Notes: generated by a model not told the origin, from the sequence alone. A stretch of 64,000 bases of DNA from UMGS1519 sp050951095 (GCA_050951095.1 JBMNIQ010000005.1:496001-560000); one strand, 5' to 3'. Positions 49,211 through 58,305 are shown, counted from the first letter of the stretch. Program-made: numbers and translations.

Positions 49211-50839
49211 ATGAGAAAACGAACACAGGCGGTCGTTTCGGGTGCGTTGGTGCTGGTGCTGGCGCTCGGCGGCGTCGGCGGGGCAAGCCCGTTGGCGTTT
49301 GCCCAGGGTGCAGCTGGCGGCTCGGATGCTTCTACCGCCTCTACGGAGAGTGCGGCAGCCGATGCGTCCGGTGTGGCCGGCACGTCTGCGGAAATCCAGG
49401 AGGGCACCTCGACTGCATCAGAGGGCAGCAGCCAGAACGGCGCGACCTCCTCAAGCGCATCGGGCGAAAGCTCGTCCAGCGCCTCCGGCTCTTCCAACGC
49501 GTCTGGGTCTTCCGGCACTTCGAGCAGCTCGGCGTCGGGGTCTTCCGGCAGCTCCGCATCCAGCTCGTCTTCGTCGAAGGCGACCGCGAAACCCACGCGT
49601 GCCCAGAAGGTGGCCAAGGCCATCAAGAGCGCCAAGACGAAGGTCTATTCCTCGAAGGCCGTGGGTCTGAAATTCTCCTCCGCGGCGGCGCTCGCCGTTT
49701 CCGGCACGTCGCAGTCCGGTGCGGTGAAGTCCGCGAAGTACAGCGGCAGTTCCAAGCAGCGCTTTTACCTGACGCGCGTCAGCAGCAAGAGCAACTACAT
49801 GCTGCTCCGCTCCTCCGTGACCGGCCAGGCGCTTGCCGCCCAGGGCACCGCGGTCGTTCAGAAGGTCACTGCGAAGGGCAAGTCGCAGCAGTGGAAGCTG
49901 CTGTACCTGAGCAGCTACAAGGCCTACGTGCTGAAGAACCGCGCAACGGGTAAGTACCTGTCCATCGCTGCCCTGAAGTCCGGGCAGCAGGTCAAGCTGA
50001 CCTCCGCATCCGATGCCGCTTACAAGACGTTCAAGGTGGTGTCTCGCAAGGCGGCCTACATGCTTGACAAGCGCAAGCTGCAGTCCATTCTGAACAGCGC
50101 CACGAACGCCAAGAAGATCAAGATGATGAATGCGGGCTATTCGCTCTCGAAGTCGCATCTGGCCGGGCTGAAGAAGGCCGTCAACGGCATTCATCGGTAT
50201 GGTTGCAACGTCAGCTTCGTGGTGGTGGACATGCAGACCGGCGAGGGATTCGCCTATGACGCGGACAAGGTGCGCCCGGCCGCCAGCACGGTGAAGTGCA
50301 CGTACATCACGGCCATCCACAAGTACCATCCGAACAGCGTGTCGCGGTATCGCAGCACCGTCCATGACGTCATTTGGTGGTCCGACAACCAGGCGTATCT
50401 GAAGATGCGCGGCATTTACGGATCTTCGCCTATGGCTAAGCAGATGAAGGAGGCCGGCGTTTACGGCGATTTCAGCTCGAAGAACCCGTGGGTTTCCTAC
50501 AGCGCCCGCACGCTGGGCAAGCTCTGGACCGCAAACTACGAGTTCCTGCGCAGCGGGAAGAAGCAGTCCTCGTATCTGCTGGGCCTGTTCCGCCATCCCG
50601 ATGCCAGCACCATCCGTCAGCTGTTCGATGGGAAGAACGGCATGAAGACGTGGACGAAGTCCGGTTGGATTTACGGACCGGCCACGTGGAACGAATCCGG
50701 CGTGGTCATGGACAAGAACGGCCATACGTACCTGGTCTCCGTCATGACGTCCATGAACAGCGGCAGCTCCTCGGCGTGGCCGCATATGCGCCAGATGCTC
50801 CGTGCTATCAACAGCGCCGCCGCCGACCTGCGGTACTGA
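49211..50839 (+). CDS. Secreted serine hydrolase (class A beta-lactamase-like) with ricin-like domain
   Basis: 542 residues. Signal peptide to about residue 31 (LAFA-QG), a Ser/Ala/Gly-rich linker to about 125, then a module with three QxW-like strands (KQRFYL, SQQWKLL, YKTFKVV) like a ricin-type beta-trefoil. The C-terminal domain carries all three penicillin-binding motifs: S359-T-V-K362, S391-D-N393 and K483-S-G485. The expected position is the cell surface. It may act on peptidoglycan or a beta-lactam; the low similarity to true beta-lactamases favours an endogenous wall role. ATG 49211 follows AAGAGGGG; ORF start at 49175 has no site. Confidence 0.8.
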   Translation: MRKRTQAVVSGALVLVLALGGVGGASPLAFAQGAAGGSDASTASTESAAADASGVAGTSAEIQEGTSTASEGSSQNGATSSSASGESSSSASGSSNASGSSGTSSSSASGSSGSSASSSSSSKATAKPTRAQKVAKAIKSAKTKVYSSKAVGLKFSSAAALAVSGTSQSGAVKSAKYSGSSKQRFYLTRVSSKSNYMLLRSSVTGQALAAQGTAVVQKVTAKGKSQQWKLLYLSSYKAYVLKNRATGKYLSIAALKSGQQVKLTSASDAAYKTFKVVSRKAAYMLDKRKLQSILNSATNAKKIKMMNAGYSLSKSHLAGLKKAVNGIHRYGCNVSFVVVDMQTGEGFAYDADKVRPAASTVKCTYITAIHKYHPNSVSRYRSTVHDVIWWSDNQAYLKMRGIYGSSPMAKQMKEAGVYGDFSSKNPWVSYSARTLGKLWTANYEFLRSGKKQSSYLLGLFRHPDASTIRQLFDGKNGMKTWTKSGWIYGPATWNESGVVMDKNGHTYLVSVMTSMNSGSSSAWPHMRQMLRAINSAAADLRY

Positions 50840-50899
50840 CGGTCATCGGCGCGGCGCGGTCCTTTCGGACGGGTCTTGCCGGATGCTCGCCGCGCGGGG

Positions 50900-50931
50900 A
50901 AGCGCCTTGCATCGCAGGGCGCTTTTCGTTT
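50900..50931 (+). terminator. First terminator after the serine hydrolase gene
   Basis: AAGCGCCTTGC-type stem: AAGCGCC pairs with GGGCGCTT around a short loop, followed by TTCGTTT. Confidence 0.65.
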
Positions 50932-50952
50932 ACCGCTCATACCTGATGAAAG

Positions 50953-50995
50953 AACGGGCGGCCGACCTCGCATGATCGGCCGCCCGTTTGCGTTG
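50953..50995. terminator. Second, stronger hairpin between convergent genes
   Basis: A 13-bp stem AACGGGCGGCCGA / TCGGCCGCCCGTT with a ten-base loop lies between the serine hydrolase and the convergent membrane-protein gene and could serve both directions. Nothing else is visible in 50996-51106. Confidence 0.75.
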
Positions 50996-51106
50996 CGGCG
51001 GAATGCAGTTTCGCAGATCGGCTTGCACAGGTTGCGTTTCGGAGGCTGACTTGCCGTCTTTGCCTTGCGGCGAAAGCGAGATCCGCAGATCACGGAGACT
51101 CGCGGC

Positions 51107-51889
51107 TTACGAAGACGTCAGATGGATGCCGACGTACTGGGCAGAATCCGGGATGCCGCTGACGTTGTAGACGTTCGAGATGTCGCAGGCGGAGATGGTC
51201 CATTTGTACGTGGTGCCCTGGTATGTGGTGGTGCCGGAGACGGACGTGTTGCCGGCGCTGTCCGTTGTCTGCTTCGCACTCTTCTTGATGGTGTAGCCCT
51301 GCGAGTTCGCGGCGTCCTTCAGCGCGGCCGTGGCCGTGGTGGCGCTCATATCGCAGTAGCGCACGCGCAGATCAACGCCGCTGTCGAAGTTGCCGGTCAA
51401 CTGCCAGCTGCCGCAGATGTAGCGTGCCGCGGTCGTCGTGTCCACGCTGCTGATGCCGTCGCTCAAGATGCCCTTTACATCGGAGGTCTTCATGCCGTCG
51501 GGAATGTAGACAAGCTCCAGGTCGTCATCCGAGTTCTTCGAATTGTCGTAGACATCCACATTGGCGCTGTCCAGGCGCGACTTGATGCCATCTGCATCGT
51601 TGATGGTGTAGTCGGCCAGCGTGGGGAGATTCAGGTCCGACGTCTCCGAGATGATCTGCTGGACCTCCTGAGAGGTGGTGTCGCTGCTGGAGTTCGCGCT
51701 GCCCAGAACGCTGTTGATGATCAGGCCGCCGATGAGTGCGGCGATTGCGACGAATACCAGCACCAGCATGCGCTGGTTCCGCGGCATATCGATGGGCCGT
51801 GCCAGCGACCCGGGATCCAGGTAGCGAATACGCTGGTCTTCCTCTGACTTCGCGTGTTGAGATGTGTTCCCAGTCTGTTTGTCGGGCAT
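51107..51889 (-). CDS. Membrane-anchored protein of unknown function
   Basis: 260 residues. An N-terminal cytoplasmic part of about 40 residues, one helix (LVLVFVAIAALIGGLIINSVL) and a Ser/Thr/Asp-rich extracytoplasmic part. The latter contains two cysteines, in ARYICGSWQL and VRYCDMSA, and a third in TISACDISN. The region with LDSANVDVYDNS and LELVYIPDGM looks like a small alpha-beta domain. I do not recognise a family. ATG 51887-51889 on the minus strand has CAGGAGT upstream and a TATAAT at 51919-51924 within a palindrome. Confidence 0.65.
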   Translation of the reverse strand: MPDKQTGNTSQHAKSEEDQRIRYLDPGSLARPIDMPRNQRMLVLVFVAIAALIGGLIINSVLGSANSSSDTTSQEVQQIISETSDLNLPTLADYTINDADGIKSRLDSANVDVYDNSKNSDDDLELVYIPDGMKTSDVKGILSDGISSVDTTTAARYICGSWQLTGNFDSGVDLRVRYCDMSATTATAALKDAANSQGYTIKKSAKQTTDSAGNTSVSGTTTYQGTTYKWTISACDISNVYNVSGIPDSAQYVGIHLTSS

Positions 51890-51914
51890 GTGGACTCCTG
51901 ATCCTGCGGTTTGC

Positions 51915-51927
51915 GGGTATTATACCC
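51915..51927 (-). promoter_or_regulatory. -10 box of the gene at 51107-51889 inside a 13-bp palindrome
   Basis: GGGTATTATACCC is a perfect inverted repeat around a central T. Read on the minus strand it contains TATAAT, 30 bases upstream of the start codon. A repressor binding here would cover the -10 box. Confidence 0.5.
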
Positions 51928-52067
51928 AACATTGACGACGCAGGCATTGCCCGCGTGCCACCGAGAGGCGACCCGTACGTGCAGCAGATTGGGCAACGGC
52001 ATTCGGGCATTCGGTTTCAGCCGCGCGCGCATTGCGGAGACGACGAGATGATAAAGGGGTGCGATCG

Positions 52068-53033
52068 TTGGATTTCTCCATCTTTTTGACGCCTGAGGCG
52101 TGGATCAGCCTGGTTACGCTTATATTCCTGGAATTCGTGCTGGGCATCGACAATATCGTGTTCATCGCCATCACCACGGACCGTCTTCCGGCAAAGCAGC
52201 AGTCGCTCGGCCGCAAATTGGGCTTGGCCGGCGCTATGGCCATGCGCATACTGTTCCTGTGCTTCGCCAGCTGGCTGGTTTCCATGACGCAACCGCTGTT
52301 CACCATCGATGCGATACAGATAGAGGGCCGGCCGTTCGGCATGTCCATCCGAGACGTGGTCATGTTTGCCGGCGGCATCTACCTGGTGTACAAGGGCATC
52401 TCCGAACTTGTGGGCATGATGTTGCTTGAAGAGGAGAAGGCGAAGGCCGCGGGTGTGGAAGACCGACACACGCGCATGATCGGGCTGCCGCAGGCCGTGC
52501 TCACCATCATGATCATGGATATCGTGTTCTCCATCGACTCCGTCATCACGGCTGTCGGCATGGCGAACCACCTGCTGGTCATGATCCTGGCCGTCATGAT
52601 CGCCGTCATCGCCATGATGGTGTTCATCGACTGGATCTCCGACTTCATCAACAAGCACGCGGAATTCAAGATCCTGGCACTCATCTTCATCACGGCCATC
52701 GGCGTGCTGCTGACGCTTGACGGCCTGCATATCGGCTCCGGCATCGAGCTGCTGGATATGTCGCTCGAGAAGCTGATGGTGTACTTCGCCATGATATTCG
52801 CCATCGTGATCGAGATCGTGCAGATGCGCTACAACGCGAAGTACCAGTCCTGGGTCAGCGAAGTGCACGAGCAGCAGTTGGAAGAAGCTGCCGAGGCGGT
52901 TGCCAGCGGCGAGCCCATGCCCACGCCGGAACAGCGCCAGAAGGAGCTTACGCGCGAGGTGCTGCGCGAGATGGGCAGGCCCGGAGGCAATTCGTCGCCG
53001 TCGGGCGGCGAAGGCGATGGGCAGAAGCGCTAG
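52068..53033 (+). CDS. TerC-family membrane protein
   Basis: 321 residues, about seven to nine membrane helices. The TerC motifs LEFVLGIDNIVFIAI in the first half and MDIVFSIDSVITAVGMA in the second carry the conserved acidic pairs in the membrane. TerC proteins have been tied to tellurite resistance, manganese export and metalation of secreted enzymes. The long cytoplasmic C-terminus is charged. The start is TTG 52068, nine bases after AAAGGGG; the longer frame from 52032 has no site and a poor sequence. Confidence 0.88.
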   Translation: MDFSIFLTPEAWISLVTLIFLEFVLGIDNIVFIAITTDRLPAKQQSLGRKLGLAGAMAMRILFLCFASWLVSMTQPLFTIDAIQIEGRPFGMSIRDVVMFAGGIYLVYKGISELVGMMLLEEEKAKAAGVEDRHTRMIGLPQAVLTIMIMDIVFSIDSVITAVGMANHLLVMILAVMIAVIAMMVFIDWISDFINKHAEFKILALIFITAIGVLLTLDGLHIGSGIELLDMSLEKLMVYFAMIFAIVIEIVQMRYNAKYQSWVSEVHEQQLEEAAEAVASGEPMPTPEQRQKELTREVLREMGRPGGNSSPSGGEGDGQKR

Positions 53034-53055
53034 TCCGATATCCGCATTACGTGAA

Positions 53056-53095
53056 AAAGCCCGCGCATCGCCGAAGCGATGCGCGGGCTTTTATT
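53056..53095. terminator. Bidirectional terminator between terC and the lipid kinase gene
   Basis: A perfect 16-bp stem AAAGCCCGCGCATCGC / GCGATGCGCGGGCTTT with tetraloop CGAA is flanked by A residues on the left and T residues on the right, so it can act in both directions. Confidence 0.93.
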
Positions 53096-53184
53096 GTATT
53101 CGGGCTTTGCTGTCCAGAAGCGGGATGTGCGCCTGAACGGCGTGCGCGTTCATTGCGGAAGCAGCCGGGTGCGCGGCGGCAGGC

Positions 53185-54132
53185 TTATTGCTCCGGCGCC
53201 TGCTCCTCGGATTCTGAGACGGGTGCGTCGCCGTACTGCTCCATGCATTCGTCCGACACCACGTAATTCACGCATTTCGGCATCAGCGTGAACGATGCCG
53301 GCGTGGTGAGCTTCGTAGCCTCGCCGTCATACTGCAGCGGCAGCGGCGGGTCGGAAACGATCTGCACGTCCTTGCCGCGGAACGTTTCCACGTTGTCGCC
53401 GCGGTCGGGGAACCCGCCGCCGCGGTCCAGCCATGTGGTGATGAAGGCCGGAATAAGCTCCAACGCGTTCTGGGTCTTCAAGACCATGACGTCCAACAGG
53501 CCGTCGCGGGGCTGGTTCTCATGCGTGAGCGGCAACTCGAACTGCAGTTTCGAGAAGTTCGCCACCATAACGGACAAGCCGTCGCGCTCGATGGTCTGCC
53601 CATCGATGGTGATGGAGAAGTGCGCCGGCGTCGGGGCGGGGTTGCTGAATGCAGCATGGAAGTACGCCATGGGCCCCAGCTTCGACTTGTTCTCCTGGGC
53701 GGCGTTCATGATGGTGGCATCGTAGCCGCATCCGGCGACCAGCGAGAATCCGTGCTTCTCGCCGCCGGCCGACAGCTCTCCCATGTCGAAGTCCAGGACG
53801 CTGCCTTCCTTCGCCAGCTTCGCCAGCGCATGCGGCTCGTCGGGGGAAAGGAGGTTCAGCGTCAGGGCGTTCGACGTGCCCGCCGGGAACGGCATCACGT
53901 TCAGGCCCGTGTTGCGCAGGCGGTAGGCTACGCTACAGATGGTTCCGTCGCCGCCGCTGGGCACGATGAGGTCGAAATCCGATGCGTCCGCAAGCAGCTT
54001 GTCCGTCGTCGTGTTCGGTCCCAGCGTGCGCAGGACCACTTCCGTATCATCGTCCGCCACGGAGCGAATGAAATCGTAGATGGTCCCGTTGCCGTATCCA
54101 GCTTGGGGATTGTTGATGATGAGTAGTTTCAC
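53185..54132 (-). CDS. Diacylglycerol/lipid kinase family protein
   Basis: 315 residues of the DagK/YegS/BmrU lipid kinase family. The N-terminal LLIINNPQAGYGNG, the nucleotide loop VPSGGDGTICSVA, the FPAGTSNALTLNL segment and the C-terminal QPRDGLLDVMVL are conserved. It probably phosphorylates diacylglycerol or a related lipid at the membrane. The start GTG 54130-54132 (minus strand) places the family's first strand at the N-terminus; the frame is open 23 codons further upstream, so the start is not certain. It is divergent from rnd. Confidence 0.85.
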   Translation of the reverse strand: MKLLIINNPQAGYGNGTIYDFIRSVADDDTEVVLRTLGPNTTTDKLLADASDFDLIVPSGGDGTICSVAYRLRNTGLNVMPFPAGTSNALTLNLLSPDEPHALAKLAKEGSVLDFDMGELSAGGEKHGFSLVAGCGYDATIMNAAQENKSKLGPMAYFHAAFSNPAPTPAHFSITIDGQTIERDGLSVMVANFSKLQFELPLTHENQPRDGLLDVMVLKTQNALELIPAFITTWLDRGGGFPDRGDNVETFRGKDVQIVSDPPLPLQYDGEATKLTTPASFTLMPKCVNYVVSDECMEQYGDAPVSESEEQAPEQ

Positions 54133-54174
54133 GGTAACCCTGCCCCCGGTGCTTTCTGTCTGGTACCAGATTGC

Positions 54175-54209
54175 TATGATAATACACTCAGACGGGCGCA
54201 AAACGCCCG
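54175..54209 (+). promoter_or_regulatory. Candidate -10 box and leader hairpin of rnd
   Basis: TATGAT at 54175-54180, with TG two bases earlier (extended -10 type), is followed by a small hairpin CGGGCG-CAAAA-CGCCCG at 54193-54209 just before the rnd ribosome binding site. Confidence 0.45.
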
Positions 54210-54227
54210 CAGGGCGAAAGAAGAGAC

Positions 54228-55382
54228 GTGTATATAACGGATAGCAACCAGCTCAATGCCTTTATCGGGCGTGCGATGAACTCCGATGTGCTTGCCATCG
54301 ACACGGAGTTCCTGAGGGAGAAGACGTTCCATGCCAGGCTCTGCCTGCTGCAGATGGCAACGCGCGACGAGGACGTGATTGTGGACCCGTTCGAGGTCAC
54401 GGACTTGACGCCGCTCATCCCGCTCATGCAGAACCCGAACGTGATGAAGCTCTTCCATGCAGGCCGGCAGGATGTCGGAATCCTGTATCGGGAGCTGGGC
54501 ATCATGCCGTGGCCCGTGTTCGATACGCAGATCGCCGCCGCGTTGCTGGGCTTCACGCAGCAGGTGGGCTATGCAGCGCTGGTGCATGCGGAATGCGGCG
54601 TGCAGCTGAAGAAAGGCGACTCGTATACGGATTGGAGCCGCCGTCCGCTGGCTGACAGCCAGATCAGCTATGCGGCCGAAGACGTGATCTACCTTCCCAA
54701 GGTGTATTCGAAGATGAAGCGGCGTCTGGAGGACATGGGCCGCCTGCATTGGCTGGACCATGATTTCCACGAGCTGGTGAATCCCGACAAGTACGACACG
54801 AAGCCGCGCGAGCGCTACCTGCGCCTCAAGCGCGTGAACCAGCTGTCGCGCAAGCAGCTTTCCGCTGCGCGCGAGTTCGCCGCTTGGCGCGAGGAGCGTG
54901 CCGAAAGCGCGAACATCCCGCGCAAGTGGGTGGTCACGGACGAGCAGATCGTGGAGTCGTGCAAGCGCGAGACGCGCAGCGTGGACCAGCTGTTCATGGT
55001 GCGCGGCATGCGCGACAAGCTGAACACGGCGGACGCGCGCACGGTGGTGAAGCTCATCATCAAGGGCTTGGATTCCCCGCAGGAGGAATGGCCCGTCACG
55101 TCGCGCAAGAGCCGCAACGAGGCGAATGTCGACACCGTTGTCGACCTGATGTGCGCGCTGGTGCGCTATCGGGCGAAGGAAAACGAGATCGCCTTCCAGA
55201 CGCTTGCCTCGCACGACCAGTTGGTTGCCATCGCCCGCGGGCATACGGAGGACGTGCCGCTGCTGAAGGGATGGCGCCGCGAGATCGTGGGCGCCGAGCT
55301 TCTGGACCTGGTGAACGGCAGGATCAAGCTCTCCGTCGGCGGCGTGGGGAAGCTCTGCATCGAACGTACCCCCGAGCCCTGA
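54228..55382 (+). CDS. rnd: Ribonuclease D
   Basis: 3'-5' exoribonuclease for tRNA and small RNA maturation. The DEDD active site is seen in LAIDTEFLREKT, FHAGRQDVGIL and SYAAEDVIYLPKVY. The first HRDC domain starts at REFAAWREERAESANIPRKW and a second helical domain follows, so the 384-residue protein has the usual RNase D architecture. The start is GTG 54228 with GAAAGAAGAG upstream. It is close to the YugP-like gene but separated by 50 bases. Confidence 0.92.
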   Translation: MYITDSNQLNAFIGRAMNSDVLAIDTEFLREKTFHARLCLLQMATRDEDVIVDPFEVTDLTPLIPLMQNPNVMKLFHAGRQDVGILYRELGIMPWPVFDTQIAAALLGFTQQVGYAALVHAECGVQLKKGDSYTDWSRRPLADSQISYAAEDVIYLPKVYSKMKRRLEDMGRLHWLDHDFHELVNPDKYDTKPRERYLRLKRVNQLSRKQLSAAREFAAWREERAESANIPRKWVVTDEQIVESCKRETRSVDQLFMVRGMRDKLNTADARTVVKLIIKGLDSPQEEWPVTSRKSRNEANVDTVVDLMCALVRYRAKENEIAFQTLASHDQLVAIARGHTEDVPLLKGWRREIVGAELLDLVNGRIKLSVGGVGKLCIERTPEP

Positions 55383-55432
55383 AAGACCGTTAAGATCCGG
55401 GTGCACCCCCGGGGAAAGGGACAGGATACCCT

Positions 55433-56089
55433 ATGGCCTATATTCTTTTGATCGTCGTGTCGCTGATCATCGGCGGCGGTGTGCAATGGTACGTGCGGCA
55501 TCAGATCAACAAATACCAGAACGTGCCGCTTTCCTCCGGTTTGACGGGTGCGCAGAGCGCCCAGCAGATGCTGAGCTATTACGGCATCACGGACGTGCCT
55601 ATCGGGCAAGGCGGCGAGGACGAGGACTACTTCGATCCCCGCTCGAACAGCATCACGCTGGATAACGACGCCTTCCACACGGCCACCATCACCAGCGTCG
55701 CCACGGCTTGCCACGAGGTGGGCCATGCGTGCCAGTTCAACCAGGGCTACATGCCCATGAAGGTTCGTTCCGCTCTCGTGCCGGTGGTGAACTTCACGCA
55801 GCAGACGTGGATGATCATCCTTATCGTGGGCATCGTCCTGAACATGGCGGGCCTTATCAACCTGGCTATCATCTTCTATGCCGTTGCCGTGGTGTTCTCG
55901 CTGGTCACGCTTCCCGTGGAGTTCGACGCCAGCCATCGCGCCCTGACGTATATGAAGGAGACGGGCATCATGGAGGCCGAGCGCCAGGGTGCGTGGTCCG
56001 TGCTCGTGGCCTGCGCATTGACGTATGTGGCTTCCACGTTGATCTCCGTGTTGAACCTGGTGTACCTGCTCAGCGTGCGCGACGAATAG
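55433..56089 (+). CDS. Zinc metallopeptidase, YugP family
   Basis: 218 residues. An N-terminal membrane helix (AYILLIVVSLIIGGGVQW), a domain with the zinc motif HEVGHACQF, two further helices around MIILIVGIVLNMAGL and FYAVAVVFSLVTLPVEFDAS with the third ligand region (EFDAS), and a last helix. This is the YugP (putative neutral zinc metallopeptidase) family of membrane proteases; substrates are unknown. ATG 55433 follows ACAGGAT. It is 13 bases before xseA. Confidence 0.88.
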   Translation: MAYILLIVVSLIIGGGVQWYVRHQINKYQNVPLSSGLTGAQSAQQMLSYYGITDVPIGQGGEDEDYFDPRSNSITLDNDAFHTATITSVATACHEVGHACQFNQGYMPMKVRSALVPVVNFTQQTWMIILIVGIVLNMAGLINLAIIFYAVAVVFSLVTLPVEFDASHRALTYMKETGIMEAERQGAWSVLVACALTYVASTLISVLNLVYLLSVRDE

Positions 56090-56102
56090 CAGGCGGCGCG
56101 CA

Positions 56103-57605
56103 ATGTCCGAAGCAGAGGGTCGCGAGGTCCTGACAGTCTCGCAGGCCATGTCCATCGCGAAGGAGGCGCTGGAGTCGTTTCCCCTGACGCTGATGGGCGA
56201 GGTCTCGGAGGTCAGCAACAAACGCGGGTACAAGGCCGTGTACTTCACGGTGAAGGACGACAGCGCCAGCATGCCGTGCATGATGTGGAAGAACCGCTTC
56301 GACCGCATGGACGTGCCGCTGCGCGTGGGCATGCTGGTGCAGATGACGGGCCGTTTCACGCTGTATGCGGCGAAGGGCCGCATGAATTTCGACGTGTTCA
56401 ACCTGTCGCTTGCCGGCGAGGGCGATCTGCGCCTGAAGGTGGCGAACCTTGCGAAGAAGCTTGCGGCCGAGGGCCTGACGGCGGACGAGCGCAAGCGTCC
56501 CATTCCGAAGTACAGCGAGGCCATCGGCCTCGTCACGTCGCCGCGCGGAGCGGCGGTGCACGATGTGCTGCGCACGTTGCGCCGCCGCTTTCCGCTGGCG
56601 CGCGTGCTGCTGGCCGGCGTGCCCGTCGAGGGCAAGGATGCCCCGAAGCACCTGATCGAGGGCATGCAGACCGTCGTCGACGCCGGTGCGGAAGTGGTGC
56701 TGCTTGTGCGCGGCGGCGGCTCTTTCGAGGACCTGATGCCGTTCAACGACGAGCAGCTGGCGCGCGCTATCGCGGACTGCCCGGTGCCGGTCGTGACGGG
56801 CATCGGCCACGAGCCCGACACCAGCATCGCGGACATGGTGGCCGACCGGCGGGCATCCACGCCCACTGGAGCCGCCGAAGCCGTGAGCGCGAAGCGCGAG
56901 AATCTGGATGTGGGCTTCGACCATGCTGCGAAACGGCTGACGGCTGCGCTGGAGCGGGAGATAGAGTCGCTTGACCTGGCGCTATCCGCGCTGGCGGACC
57001 GTCCCGTCATGCGCGATTCGAACGCGCTGTTCGCTTCCGATGCGCAGACGCTCGACCTGGCGGCCGATAAGCTGGATCGGGCGGCTCGTTCGCTCGTGCC
57101 TCCGCGCCGCCAGCAGGTCGAGGGGCTTGCCGGACGCCTTTCGCTTGCCATTCCGCAGAACGTCCAACGCGACCAGGCGGCGCTTGCGTCGTACGGGCAG
57201 GTGCTCCGATCCGCCGGGAAGGCCATCCTGGAATCGCCCGCGCGCGACACGGAGCAGATGCAGGCGCGGCTTGCCCGGGCCATGGGCGGGCGCATGGAGC
57301 GTGCGCAACGGCACACGGATGACGAGGTGCGCACGTTGAAGGCGGCAGGAAAAACGCTGCTGGCCCCCTACGAGAACCGGTTCGGGTTGGCGGCATCGCG
57401 GTTGGAGGACCTGTCGCCGCTGGCCGTTATTCGACGCGGCTATGCCATGGTGCAGGACGGGGAAGGCCGCGTGGTGGATTCCGTCGACCAGGTGGCGCCG
57501 GGCGCATCGCTTGCCGTCACCGTGGCAGACGGCTGCATAGACTGTACGGTCCAGGGTGCGCGCAGAACGCGCGTCTCGGACCTTGCGAATAAGGAGGAGA
57601 AATGA
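56103..57605 (+). CDS. xseA: Exodeoxyribonuclease VII large subunit
   Basis: Degrades single-stranded DNA from both ends together with XseB. The N-terminal OB-fold (LMGEVSEVSNKRGYKAVYFT, MPCMMWKN), the catalytic core IGLVTSPRGAAVHDVLRTL, RGGGSFEDLMPFNDE and TGIGHEPDTSIADMVADRRA, a long coiled-coil region, and the C-terminal LSPLAVIRRGYAMV are all present. 500 residues. It overlaps xseB in an ATGA, ensuring coupled synthesis of the two subunits. Start ATG 56103. Confidence 0.95.
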   Translation: MSEAEGREVLTVSQAMSIAKEALESFPLTLMGEVSEVSNKRGYKAVYFTVKDDSASMPCMMWKNRFDRMDVPLRVGMLVQMTGRFTLYAAKGRMNFDVFNLSLAGEGDLRLKVANLAKKLAAEGLTADERKRPIPKYSEAIGLVTSPRGAAVHDVLRTLRRRFPLARVLLAGVPVEGKDAPKHLIEGMQTVVDAGAEVVLLVRGGGSFEDLMPFNDEQLARAIADCPVPVVTGIGHEPDTSIADMVADRRASTPTGAAEAVSAKRENLDVGFDHAAKRLTAALEREIESLDLALSALADRPVMRDSNALFASDAQTLDLAADKLDRAARSLVPPRRQQVEGLAGRLSLAIPQNVQRDQAALASYGQVLRSAGKAILESPARDTEQMQARLARAMGGRMERAQRHTDDEVRTLKAAGKTLLAPYENRFGLAASRLEDLSPLAVIRRGYAMVQDGEGRVVDSVDQVAPGASLAVTVADGCIDCTVQGARRTRVSDLANKEEK

Positions 57606-57871
57606 CCGAAGAGAGCACGAAGGCTCCGACCGATATCGAGAATCTGACGTTTCGCCAGGCCATGGACGAGCTGTCGGAGATCGTCTCGTCGCTGGAGGAC
57701 AACAGCCTCGAGCTTGAGGAGAGCCTGAAGCGCTACGAGCGCGGCGTGGCCTTGCTCCGTTCCCTGCGGGCGCGCCTGGACGGCGCCCAGCAGAAAGTGG
57801 ACCAGCTGATGGGCGAACTGGAGCAGGTGGAAAGCGACGACAAGATCGATTCCACGCTCCACAAGGCGTAA
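57602..57871 (+). CDS. xseB: Exodeoxyribonuclease VII small subunit
   Basis: 89 residues of helical hairpin, with the family pattern LTFRQAMDELSEIVSSLED, LELEESLKRYERGVALL and a C-terminal acidic tail. Several copies bind one XseA. ATG 57602 overlaps the xseA stop and has AAGGAGGAG directly upstream, which fits the need for excess small subunit. Confidence 0.93.
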   Translation: MTEESTKAPTDIENLTFRQAMDELSEIVSSLEDNSLELEESLKRYERGVALLRSLRARLDGAQQKVDQLMGELEQVESDDKIDSTLHKA

Positions 57872-57918
57872 TACGCTAGCATAGACCGTATTCGACAACG
57901 CAATTGGAAGGAGCCGCC

Positions 57919-58305
57919 ATGCTGGACGACGATTGCCTGTTCTGCAAGATCATCAAGGGGGAGATTCCCTCGAACAAGGTGTACGAGGACGATTACGTGT
58001 TCGCGTTCGACGATGTGAACCCGCAGATGCCGGTGCATACGCTCATCGTTCCGAAGAACCATTACGTGAATCTGTCCGATGATATTCCCGCCGACGAGCT
58101 GGGCCATCTGTTTTCCCAGGTGAAAACCGTCGCGCGGCTGAAGGGCGTGGACGAGAGCGGGTACCGCACCGTCGTGAATTCCGGTGAAGATGCGCGCCAG
58201 GTGGTCAAGCACCTGCATATCCACGTCATGGGCGGCGGCCGCATGTGCGACGGCTCTCCTGCGGAAGTTCCCGGAGAAACGCACAGCGAACAGGCTGCGG
58301 ACTAG
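57919..58305 (+). CDS. HIT-family hydrolase (HinT-like)
   Basis: 128 residues. The histidine triad HLHIHVMGGG near the C-terminus, the N-terminal CLFCKIIKGEIPSNKVYEDD and the central PVHTLIVPKNHY assign it to the HinT branch, which hydrolyses purine nucleoside phosphoramidates. The start is ATG 57919 with GGAAGGAG eight bases upstream; the frame is also open from TTG 57904. It follows xseB after 47 bases. Confidence 0.92.
   Translation: MLDDDCLFCKIIKGEIPSNKVYEDDYVFAFDDVNPQMPVHTLIVPKNHYVNLSDDIPADELGHLFSQVKTVARLKGVDESGYRTVVNSGEDARQVVKHLHIHVMGGGRMCDGSPAEVPGETHSEQAAD

Noticed and set aside
49300..49590. Ser/Ala-rich stretch of the serine hydrolase gene as a DNA tandem repeat
   Set aside because: The amino-acid bias is clear but codons vary and there is no fixed repeat unit.
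52032..52067. Longer N-terminus of the TerC protein from 52032
   Set aside because: No ribosome binding site and an Arg/Asp-rich sequence; TTG 52068 has AAAGGGG at the right distance and starts at the family's usual residue.
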